Of a stretch of DNA of 64,000 bases, positions 22,601 through 32,262 are shown one piece after another. The notes under the pieces are model-generated. The model ran no database searches and was not told where the DNA came from. It saw nothing but the letters and a program-made list of their open reading frames with translations. The position numbers were made by a program, and so were the translations under genes. How positions within the stretch are numbered: the stretch's first letter is position 1; every line of letters begins with the position of its first letter. Origin of the DNA: Elymus sibiricus (taxonomy: Eukaryota; Streptophyta; Magnoliopsida; Poales; Poaceae); the NCBI GenBank assembly GCA_039707655.1, contig CM077674.1, forward strand, positions 236,073,904 through 236,137,903. The letters run 5' to 3'.

Positions 22601-22959
22601 GGATCGAAAGTGGATGGCTAGCTAGCTAGATCTAGTTGTTGGGAGGAGCTAGAGATGACTCTAGCTAACTAATGGAGAGGGAGAGAGATGAGCTAGGTAG
22701 CTATGAGACAAATCTAGGAGTGCGAAAGGGATATATATGTATGGAAGGAGGGAGAGCCAAATAAATGAGGAAGATAAAGAAAAGAGGCCATTTATGGAGG
22801 AGAATTATGGTGAAGGGGGGCATTAATGGGGAGAGAAGAGAGGTAGAAGGAAGAGAGAAGAAGGGCAATAATGGTGGAGAAGTAACTTAGAGAGGGGAGA
22901 GGGCAAAGGGGGGGAGGAAGGGGGAGGGGGAGAGGGGGTGGGTGAAAAGGTTGCAGCAG

Positions 22960-23322
22960 CCACGCCTAGTAGTAGCGATGTATTTATGCCGGCGCTACTG
23001 CTAAGGTGCATAGTAGTAGCGCTTGTTCGGAGCAGCGCTACTACTAAGTGGGGCTCATTAGTAGTAGCGGTTTTGTCAGAGCCGGCGCTACTGCTAAAGT
23101 TTAGTAGTAGCGCTGTATTTTGGAGGGCGCTACTACTACAGCTAGCGTCGGTGGGCACGTTGGGGCCCACTTAGCAGTAGCGCGGTTAGTATTTCCAGCG
23201 CTACTGCTAAGGCCTTACTTGTAGCACTGTCGAAATCCCACGCTACTGCTAATTAACAGCAGCGCTGCTTATTTCCCCGCGCTACTACTAATGTTCTACC
23301 TATAAGCTTTTCCCTAGTAGTG
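22960..23322. repeat. Right subterminal repeat region of the CACTA
   Basis: About a dozen copies of GCGCTACT(G/A) or its complement up to the terminal CTTTTCCCTAGTAGTG. The repeats here are often AGTAGTAGCGC, slightly different from the CAGTAGCGC of the left end. Confidence 0.85.
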
Positions 23323-23864
23323 TATGTTTTGGACCCTTCGTAGAGTTACGCATGGTATCCTTGACTCTTTATCTTCTCGGGGAGCAATGCTGAAAATAGT
23401 CACAAAAGGTATTGCATTTTGTCAACTGTTAGTAGGTTAGTCCACAAATCAACTAAATATATAAATAAATAAGCAAATTAACTCCGAAAGGACTAAGTAT
23501 GTTTTCAGCTTCACCTTATTAATTACTCTTGGCAGTGTTCCATGAGGGATACCATCGATTCCGGTAAGGAAATATTATTATCACTAGTTTTCCATCCTTT
23601 TAAGATGTTTTTTCACATCTCGCTTTTAGGAGAGGGGGGGGGGGGGGGCTTGGTGGTACTAGAGCGGCCATGGTGGAGGTAGATCAACCTATTGGACAAG
23701 CTGCCAAACAGCTCAAGTCGATTTAATGTGTGGGAGGTGACGACAACTACGGCCGGATGGCTCTCTTTTGGTTTCGTTTTGCGTTGGACATCTATTTTTG
23801 TTGGCCATTAGTTATTTTCGCAGGCGCCGACCCTTCTTCTTCAAGCACCCAATCATCTAGGTTT

Positions 23865-24103
23865 ACTTTTTTTTGCGAGGGAAAGAAATTTTCAATTACT
23901 CAAAGGGGCTTCCCAGCCGCAGCCAGGTTTACAACAAAGTCCATTCCGGCAGCGAGCCAGATAGCTGTGCGCGGAGTACTACGGCCATAAGCGGCCAGCT
24001 CATGACTAACAATGTTCTGAGAGCGGCTACAATGAATAAAAGATACCTCCCTAGCAGCAAGGGCGACTAGTCCGCGGACCTCCTCTACGAGCAGCAAGGG
24101 CGG
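23865..24103 (-). mobile_element. 5'-truncated LINE copy (RNase H end) with target duplication
   Basis: A 16-bp direct repeat CCAATCATCTAGGTTT flanks it (23849-23864 and 24104-24119). On the minus strand it ends in an A run (T8 at 23867-23874). The frame reads LVEEVRGLVALAAREVSFIH, then CSRSQNIVSHELAAYGRS, DFVVNLAAAGKPL and a stop, the end of a LINE RNase H domain. It is a short, dead-on-arrival retroposed copy. Confidence 0.85.
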
Positions 24104-24119
24104 CCAATCATCTAGGTTT

Positions 24120-25890
24120 TCATCCTTCAACATGAGCATACTCACATGTGAGGTCATATTTATGATATCATGCTAAGTCTCTAGGGACTAGATTGTATTG
24201 TTGTTTTATCTTTTTGGATCTCTTTTTGTTGTTTGACTGGTGTGCGGTTTGGGTGTGTTTCCAGGTTTACCTCATGTGGATGTGTTTGTTTAATCAATAA
24301 ATTGCAATATACCCATTCTAAAAGAAGCGTGTGTTCAACCCATGTTGCGAGAGGCTCGTAATGGTGTGTTCTACACTTAACCGAGAAACTCACGGTTCAT
24401 TTTGTTTGAAGCACTTTTGAAGGATTCTTAAATGTTTTTCAGCCGTGAGATTTTTTTTTCCTGCATTTAGCGTTCGTTTTGTCAGAACAGAGGTACTATA
24501 TTCCATTAAATTGTGTTTGTATTGACTTGATTCGTACTCCTACAAAATTTCTAGGGCTTGGAGCAAGCAGAACATCTTATTACTTTACTTTTTGTAAACC
24601 GAATGAGACCTTAAGCAAGTCATAACAATGAGTAATTAAATTAGGGCTTTGGAATTTTTAAGCACATATTTCATCACCGGGGACTAGTTTATAGACTTAT
24701 GGTGAGTTTTGCAAGTAGCAGACAAATTGCATGCTGTAGTGTATAGGGTAGGGTGACAGGATCCAATGCACCAACCAAGGTGGCGTACATAGTGCTCTCT
24801 TTGTCCGTGTTTATTGGGTCCCCTCTTATTTTGGGTTAAATTTTAATCATCTACTGTATATCACTAGCAAAATATGAAGTATATCCTACAAAAAATATAT
24901 ATTGTTGGATTTGTATTCGAAAGAGGTCTTCCATGATATAATTTTTGTGGCATATGGTTTACATTTTATTATTTAAATGTATGGGCAAACTTTGACCCCA
25001 AGTAATAGATGCTAGATGGGCACCGAGGGGTAGCTAGCTGCTACAGTAGGGCAAAAAAAGGATTATTAGCCGCTGAACGGCGCTCCATTCAACGATCCCA
25101 TGTTCAAGGGGGCTCGCTGTACGACTTTTTACGAAGGAGTGTATACTCCACCAACTTCGTATACTCACATCCCGCAAAATGGAAAGAAAAAAAAACTTGG
25201 TATACTCACAAAAATATAATAATTCCTACATATCCGGGAATGGGCAATTCCACAAGTAGGAACTTGATAGAACACGTGTTGTAAATACTAGCGGTGCCCC
25301 CCCCCAAAAAAAAAAAAAAAAAAACTGACGATGCCGTGTGCTGCAAACTTGTCAACTGCGACCGGATAGATGGCTTGAAAGCATCTGCCCAAATCCACAC
25401 CCATTTCTTGCATCCTCGATGACTGAGACTGAATGGCGTCTTGATCCACAACAGCCAACCGTGTGTTGTGTGTGACCTACTCACCACCAAAAACCCTTCA
25501 TCATTGAGAAGATCACGACGGCCCACGCCGGCATGCGTTGGCTGTACGTCCACTGTCATGCCTCACATATGCACCGTGGTTATCTGAAATTGAACTCGAG
25601 TTAGTGGTCATTAAGCCCATGAAGACGTACGGTTGATTACATGAAACGGGTGTGCCGTTTATTAATTCGCAGATAGGCGATCACATCCGGTTCAGTGTAC
25701 GCCGGGAAGAAACAAATTATCGCCCGGAGTAGTATTATTTTCCAAGCTCTCAGCGCAAAAAAGGTGGGTCTGGTGCCTGGTGGAGTGCTCTTGTTGGTCC
25801 GCTGGCCATTCGTACCACTTTGTGGAGAAATACGATCAGTAATGCATTCGCGCCATGTACGTATAAAGTGGGCACCGTAGAGCATGGTTA
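24120..25890. other. Unassigned intergenic sequence
   Basis: No supported gene or element ends. It includes a nine-C run followed by 19 A residues (25297-25324), possibly the tail of an unrecognised retroposed copy, and a G15 run shortly before this region (23634-23648). Confidence 0.35.
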
Positions 25891-26560
25891 ATACACTAGT
25901 ATAAAACAGGGCTTTGGTCCAGGCCAGATCAGAGCATTAATCCCGGTTCTGTTACGAACCGGGACTAATGGGTGCATTAGTCCCGGTTCGAACGGCGCAG
26001 GCATCAGTCCCGGTTCGAACGGGACCTTTAGTCCCGGTTGGAGAGACCAACCGGGACTAAAGGGGCTTCGAACGGTGCCAGCCCCTTTAATCCCGGTTGG
26101 TGTTACCAACCGGGACTAAAGGGGTTCTGAAAGTTTTTTTTCCTGTTTTTACATTTGTTTTCTGTTTTTAGTTTCTGTTTTAAATTGCTTATATCTTTTA
26201 AGATATTTGATGTTTTTGAGTGATTCTTTTTGCATTAGATTCAAAATTTTGTCTAGTTTCTGTTTGTGCCATTAGTTTTCAAATTTGAATGGTTTAAATT
26301 TGAATTTGTTCAAATTTGCTTCAAACCCTAGATTGTGAATAACTTGAGTTTACAAAAAGTTTTTAATTTAATTCTTTTTGCTCCTAGTCACGTGTTAGAT
26401 TGTTGTCGCAGTAAGATTTATTTGGTTATTTTTAGAATAATTTAAATTAGGATTTTAATTAAAACAATAATGTTTTGCTTATATAGTTGTTTTAGTCATT
26501 TAATTGTTTTTTTTTTATTTTTAGTTAGTTCTTTCTGTAGATTTTAACATGTTGTAGTAT

Positions 26561-27204
26561 GGTGCATATTGAATGCACAAAAAGTGTGGAGTTGAAATAA
26601 GTTAAAAAAATGAAATGCATTTGTAACAGACGAGTTTTCGTCCGAAACCTCGATACTTCGAATGAGATGGTCCAGTTTGTACACGAAGTGCATCCAGTTT
26701 TTGCCGTAACCCTCTCAACTTTTTAGCACAAGCTATGTGGGTGAAATGATGATACCATGCCAAGTTTCAACATTTTCAGAGTTCATTTGTAGTGTTTTTC
26801 AATTTCAGGGTCATTTAGCTCAAAAAAATCATTAAATGCATGGAAAATAGCAAATGAAGTTAGAAAGGATTGAAATTTGAGGATGTGGCTTTGAATGGTG
26901 CATATTGAATGGACAAAAAGTGTGGAGTTGAAATAAGTTAAAAAAATGAAATGCCTTTGTAACAGATGGGTTTTCGTCCGAAACCTTGATACTTCGAAGG
27001 AGATGGTCCAGTTTGTACACGAAGTGCATCCAGTTTTTGCCGTAACCCTCTCAACTTTTTAGCACAAGCTATGTGGGTGAAATTATGATACCATGCCAAG
27101 TTTCAACCTTTTCAGAGTTCATTTGTAGTGCTTTTCCATTTCAGGGTCATTTAGCTCAAAAAAATCATTAAATGCATGAAAAATAGCAAATGAAGTTAGA
27201 AAGG
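26561..27204. repeat. 308-bp direct duplication inside the non-autonomous CACTA
   Basis: Copies at 26561-26868 and 26897-27204, with a 28-bp spacer, both running from GGTGCATATTGAATG to GAAGTTAGAAAGG and equal in length with few differences (for example ACAGACGAG against ACAGATGGG). Confidence 0.9.
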
Positions 27205-27959
27205 GTTTACTCTGGCTTGGTTAACCTTAGTTCTGACTCTGGCTGGGACGGTGCTAGCAGATGTGTAGTCAACGGTATGATTGGATGGACACCAACCCGG
27301 ACTAAAGGGGTTTTGAAATTTTCAAACTCTACCCCCCCCCCCCCCCCCCCCCGTGGACCGCCTTTTTAAATTTTGTAGAAAATAAACAAAAATGATAAAA
27401 TCTTCAAAAAATAAAATCTGAGATGTAGTTAGGTTTTAGTGTCTAGTTGGTATAGAAATTTTGAAACATGAATTTTGACCTTTTTTTGCAAAAAAAAAAA
27501 AAATGTAAAACGGCCATAACTTTTGCATACGACGTCGAAAAAAAAAGGTTTAATATATCAAAAAAAACTAGAGAAAAATTGTGACTCGATTTCACCGGGG
27601 TTTCAGATTCTCAAAATTCCAAAAGGAAAAAAAGTTATTTCAAATTAAAAAAATTAATTTTAAAAAATTTAAAAAATAATTTTTAAAAAATAAATGATTT
27701 CATATTTGGATTCCTCACATTTTTCTGATATTAATTATGTCATATTAAATGAATAAATGGCAAAAAAAATAATAAAATAATATTATTACTTAATTTATTT
27801 TCATTGAAATTCAATATTATTAGTACTTATTTTGTTTATTTTAATAATTGTTTAGAATTCAAAAAATTAAATCATGTGACATCAAGACCTAAGGGTTAAC
27901 AGGATTGATAGCTTAAGATTGTCAGGAAAACAACAAGTGCAGACTTGGAAACTAGGGGA

Positions 27960-28027
27960 GATAGAACCTAAAAGTTAAGCGTGCTGGGGCTGGAGTAGTG
28001 AGAGGATGGGTGACCGGTCGGGAAGTT
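27960..28027 (+). repeat. 5S rRNA-derived segment inside a CACTA element
   Basis: AAGTTAAGCGTGCT, GGAGTAGT, AGGATGGGTGACC and GGGAAGTT occur in the order and spacing of the 3' two-thirds of plant 5S rRNA. The Pol III internal control elements (box A, intermediate element and box C) lie in this part. The 5' third and the 3' end of the gene are absent or unrecognisable, so it is not a working 5S gene. Confidence 0.75.
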
Positions 28028-28372
28028 AGACGATTTGGAATGAGTGCTGATTAGAGACCAGAGATTAAATTCCGAAGCAGTGAGGAGGGGTGATTAGAGA
28101 TTAAATTGTGAAAATCAGAAAAAAATTAAAAACAAATCAAAAAATTTGAAAAAAAAAATTGATTTTTTTTCCCTTTAGTCCCGGTTGGTGTTGCCAACAG
28201 GGACTAAAGGCTGCACAGAGAGCGGCCACGTGGAGGGCCTTTGGTCCCGGTTCGTAAGCCAACCGGGACTAAAGGTCTTGGGCATTAGTCCCGACCCTTT
28301 AGTCCCGGTTCCAGAACCGGGACTAAAGGCCCTCTGGAACCGGGACTAAAGGGGTTTTTTCTACTAGTGATA

Positions 28373-29198
28373 GTATAGCCTGCTGCTGGCTATATGAAGC
28401 TGCCATGTCATCTAAAGCCAATATGTATAGTCACTCATATAATAAGGTTGGCTGTAAGGTTGACTATTAGACTACTACTTTTTTCTCTTTCTCTTTCATT
28501 GCATTTATTATTTTTGCCTAGGAACACGCATATAGCTAGGCTCTTGCATAAGAGTCCACTTGCATTATTTTTTTTATGTCTCTCTCCTTCACATAGGCAA
28601 AAGTGCCATGTAGGCTGGTTATAAGCCACTTGCTCGTAGAGGCTGCGGCGGAGGATCTGAATCCGCGCCGCAAATTTACTTAGGATGAGCAGGCAGGAAC
28701 GCACGCGCGTGAGCGCAATCCCAGCCCGAGATTCCGTCTGCACCGCAGCACGAGGCATCCTGATTGATTGATTGATTTCTGCGCAGACCGCTAATCGCCT
28801 GCGACCCATCACTCATCATCTCTGTGTTTTAAGCTTTCGACCATCACCGGATCGGGGGGATTGACGCGGCGAGAGCATAATTTACTGGTTTAGGCCATAT
28901 CGCGATCCCGCGAGGCGATCGCCGGAAAGGAACCTGCCTAGCCAAACCGAGCGAAGCAGCAAGAGAGGTGCAAAGCGAAGCGTGCAACGACCGAGGCGTG
29001 TGTACAATTTGTGCCATGATGATAGCGCTGCGCTGCGCGCGAGAATCATGGCTTAAGCGTGTAGATTAATGGGTGGGTGGCCAGCCTAGGTCTTAGGTGT
29101 GCCCTTTTCTGTGCTCGGCTCGAGCACGATTAGCTAGTGCTCACTTTCTGCCACAAAAGTGGCATGGGCTTTATGCCAAAGGGACGAGACGATCTCTG
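28373..29198. other. Unassigned intergenic sequence
   Basis: AT-rich at the left, GC-rich from about 28640. No frame or element ends that I can support. Confidence 0.35.
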
Positions 29199-29201
29199 TT
29201 A

Positions 29202-30269
29202 GAGCATCTACACCAGGACTTGAAAATCCGACGCCCTTTCAACACGTCCGCGGACAGTAATCGGTCACGTCTTAATTTTGCTCATCTACATTGGATACCT
29301 TATACTAGAAACCTTAAATCCATACAAAAACATGCAAACAATGAAATCCACGTACTACGTAGATCACGTAACCTATACTACCCTAATCCTCATCGGAGAT
29401 GTCCACTATCTCCGTGCCCGGCTCCGGTTACATGGGCGGCAGCCGCTCCTCCGGCTGCTCCGCGTCGCCCTCCGCCTCCATCTTCGCGTCGAGCTCGCTG
29501 AAGAGCGCGTCGGTCGCCGCCCGTTCCTACCAGTTGGCCTATACATAGGCCTCATCCTGGATGGCCTCCAGTATGGCCTGCTGTTCCGCTATCTCGGGCG
29601 CTTGGGTGACCGCGAGCGCCGCCTCCGCGTCCTCCATGTTGAAGCTCGGAGCCGGCTGTTGCTCCGCCCCGTCCTCCTCCGAATCCGCCACCTTCATTGG
29701 AGTCGGCTGCTGCTCCTCTCCCTCCTGCTCCTCCTCCTCATCCTCTGGCTCCGGCAAGTCTGGAGGCAGACCGACAGCGATGCGGGCGGCGCGCGCAGCG
29801 CGTCTCGCTCGGATCTCCTGCTCGATCTGGTACCGGCGCTCCGGCGTGAGCATAGCGTATGTGGTTATCTTTTGCCGGACCATGGCAAAGCCGGAGAGCG
29901 TGGAAAAAGCGGCGGAGCGGGAAAGAGGAGGTGAATGGGCTCGGGCTGGCGGCGCGGAGAGGGAGGAGGTGGATGTGGCTAGGGTTGGGGGACGCCGGCC
30001 GGCTTTAATAGCCGGATTTGGCCTCGGGCGGCGAGCCGGAGCGGCGCCACACGGCGTTCACACCCCCCACCGGAGGAAACGTCCGTCGGACCGCCGGGTT
30101 TGCGGGCGATTCCGTATGGGACCACATCGTCAGTCCGACGTGACGGTCAGCCCGGGCATTTGAGACCAATTTAAGGAGCCCGTCTGGGTCGCATTTTCGT
30201 GACCGGTCAGTGATCGGTCCGTTCGACCGGACGTTTGAGGCGGGTTTGAAGCGTCCGGCTGTGACGCTC
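29202..30269. mobile_element. PIF/Harbinger-type non-autonomous element, 1068 bp
   Basis: Left end GAGCATCTACACCAGGAC, right end read inward GAGCGTCACAGCCGGACG, flanked by TTA duplications (29199-29201 and 30270-30272). The subterminal sequence (AACACGTCCGCGGAC against AAACGTCCGGTCG) also matches in inverted orientation. TTA duplications and GAGCATCT ends are typical of this superfamily. It carries one acidic open frame but no transposase. Confidence 0.75.
29539..29883 (-). CDS. Acidic 114-residue frame inside the Harbinger-type element
   Basis: ATG at 29883; reads MVRQKITTYAMLTPERRYQI, then an arginine/alanine-rich helix (ARRAARAARIAVGLPPDLPE) and a strongly acidic stretch (EPEDEEEEQEGEEQQ), ending MEDAEAALAVTQAPEIAEQQ... 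I do not recognise a family. It lies wholly inside the element, so it is either element-encoded or a captured fragment. Composition alone could keep the frame open. Confidence 0.35.
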   Translation of the reverse strand: MVRQKITTYAMLTPERRYQIEQEIRARRAARAARIAVGLPPDLPEPEDEEEEQEGEEQQPTPMKVADSEEDGAEQQPAPSFNMEDAEAALAVTQAPEIAEQQAILEAIQDEAYV

Positions 30270-30702
30270 TTACCAAGTTTACGTGAGTGTCAAAAGGCGC
30301 ATCATGCGGCAGCGGGAAGTTTACCCCCCTCCCCTCCATGTCCATGGCCTGTCTCAGCCGTGTGGGACGGTGACGTGACACTGATACACAAACGAGTGAG
30401 TCCCTACAATTAAGCATGCATGATTTTTGTGCTTGTATACATCGTTTGACCTGGTAGCCTGGTAGGTACAACGACAAAAGCGATAAACATGCACTGGAAA
30501 ACACTCTTCGTCCCTTTTTAAAGAAAAACGGAGACTCGTCGTCTATATTTTTTGTTTTGCGGGAAACTCACCATCTATTCAACTCTGAAGCTGATGATCT
30601 CTCGTCAGTTGGTGCTTGTTTAGCATCGCCGGAACAAAAGACTATCAAATGTCCCAACCTATTACTCCTTAAAAAACAGGACTAGTCTGAGTGCAGCATT
30701 TT

Positions 30703-31084
30703 GGCGGACGAGCTCCATGGAACTCGTTTTTTTGAAAAATTCAAAAATCATATTTGTAAGTTTCAAAAAGTTCTGGAAAAATCATACGTGTTCGTATGAA
30801 TGTGTTCTACATGTGTGTAAAGTCTGATGATGAAATACAATATGGTGAGAGCTACACAAAAAAGACAAATCCGTGCATTTTTTATAGTGAACAGTGCATG
30901 TACTGTTCACCACTTCAAAATCACAAATTTGTCTTTTTTGTGTATTTCTCACTGTAATGTATATCATCTTTAAATTTCCCACACATGTATTACACATCGG
31001 TATGAACGTGTATGATTTTTTTGAAACTTTAAAATGTGATTTTCAAAGTTTTCAAAATAAAGAGCTCCATGGAGCTCGGCCTCC
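30703..31084. mobile_element. Fold-back (long inverted repeat) MITE, about 380 bp
   Basis: The two halves are inverted copies: GAGCTCCATGG near both ends (30710-30720 and 31062-31072), a Pol-like AAAAAGACAAAT/ATTTGTCTTTTT pair, and a centre of GTGAACAGT-GCATGT-ACTGTTCAC near 30897-30910. A transcript would fold into one long hairpin. I could not define a target duplication. Confidence 0.7.
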
Positions 31085-32257
31085 ATATAAAACTGTCAAA
31101 GTTTTCAAAGGACCACCGCGACAGATCCGTTATATCTAAGCGCTGCACCGCAACTACAACACGAGCGTAGTAGTATGGTACTAGTACTCCTACTGCTACA
31201 GTAGTGAAGATTGTGCAGTTATGCGTATGCAAACCTGCATCTTGATCATCTGAAGCAAGGCCTCGCAGCAACATGGCAGTGTGATCGTCTGGAATCCGAG
31301 GCAAAGACGCACTCGCTCGCACCGACTGGAGGAAGCGGTACAGTAATTATAGCCCGTGAAAAGGTAGTACCTGCACTACGGCCCGATCAATAAATGAGCA
31401 CACACATGAGCAAACCCCTCGCTAGCTCCATCGATTCATCAAGTACTCCTGCAAAACGGTGTGTGCCACACAACTACGTGTCGATCTGTCTGTCTCCGGA
31501 AGGAAGAGCAACTCGAGGAGGTCACCCCTGCACCCTGCAGCGTATGAGTATGAGCTGAGCTGATGCTGCCCCCCGTCGGCGCCGTGGGAAAAAAGAAGAA
31601 GACAGAGAGTGAGAGACCAAGGCGGATGCGGGAGCAAGAGCAATTGCCATGGCCACCTCGCCGCGGAAAAAGCGTCATGCGTTTGCTGGCGAAAAGCTCG
31701 CTTTCGTGTTGACTTTTATACTTGGAAAGGCTGGGCTGGGATGGGATCCCCTCAAAAACGGCGACGGCCATCATTTGACGATACTCCTGTCATATCTGGC
31801 TAAACCTTCACTTGGTTCAGCTAGCTCCGGCCTCCGGGTATATGTGATTCCAGTACAGAACAGTTGGTGCTGCAGTTTGGTTTTGCCGGACCTGTGGGCT
31901 GGGCGCTGACATGACATGCATGTGCGTGCGCCGGGTGTTCACGTGCCCATGCGTGTGCTGCGCACGTACAACGTTGCTTTGTCCACGGCAACCGCAAAGC
32001 GCTGCGTGGTCCTTTCATCTGTTTCTCGTCGTCAGACGTCAGCAACAGCAAGCGTGAACTCAAGATGCCACCGAGAGAAACAAACAGGTTGAGATGGTAG
32101 GGCATGGAGGCGGAGGTGATGGCCGGCCGGGCCGGGCGAGGAGGGGTCGGCGGAGGACGGAGAGCGGCTTATACATGCACGCACGCACGCACGCACGCAC
32201 GCTCCCGTAAAAAGGACCCCCCGCCTCTCACCTATTCGAAAAAGAGGAAGAGCTGAC
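31085..32257. other. Unassigned intergenic sequence
   Basis: Mixed-composition sequence with no frame I can support. Confidence 0.35.
32176..32202. repeat. (GCAC)n microsatellite
   Basis: Six tandem GCAC units flanked by partial units. Confidence 0.9.
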
Positions 32258-32262
32258 TTTAC

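Larger units (their letters stand above)
13906..23322 (-). mobile_element. Complete CACTA (En/Spm) transposon, 9417 bp
   Basis: Ends CACTACTAGGGAAAAG...CTTTTCCCTAGTAGTG with a 3-bp target duplication TAT on both sides (13903-13905 and 23323-23325). Both subterminal regions are full of CAGTAGCGC/GCGCTACTG repeats in both orientations, the kind of sites bound by the element's own DNA-binding protein. All genes lie on the minus strand, so the functional 5' end is at 23322: TNP2 transposase (broken by two stops), a second four-exon gene (open), then a small frame with an RNase H1-type hybrid-binding domain. It could move only with transposase supplied from elsewhere, unless the stops are bypassed. 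Confidence 0.95.
25894..28369. mobile_element. Non-autonomous CACTA element, 2476 bp
   Basis: Ends CACTAGTATAAAACAGG...TTTTTTCTACTAGTG with ATA target duplications (25891-25893 and 28370-28372). The subterminal regions carry inverted copies of AGTCCCGGTT/AACCGGGACT (about 25935-26125 and 28165-28350). No transposase frame is present. Inside are a 308-bp direct duplication, a C21 run and a 5S rRNA-like segment. Confidence 0.9.

Noticed and set aside
27960..28027. A functional 5S rRNA gene
   Set aside because: Only the internal part is present, with changes and no proper 5' or 3' end, and it lies inside a transposon.
28376..28640. Possible MITE (TATAGCC...GGCTGGTTATAAGCC)
   Set aside because: Similar short words at both ends, but no convincing inverted termini or target duplication.
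31422..32105. Overlapping frames on both strands in 31.4-32.1 kb
   Set aside because: No family signal, no splice or promoter context, and frames on both strands compete equally.
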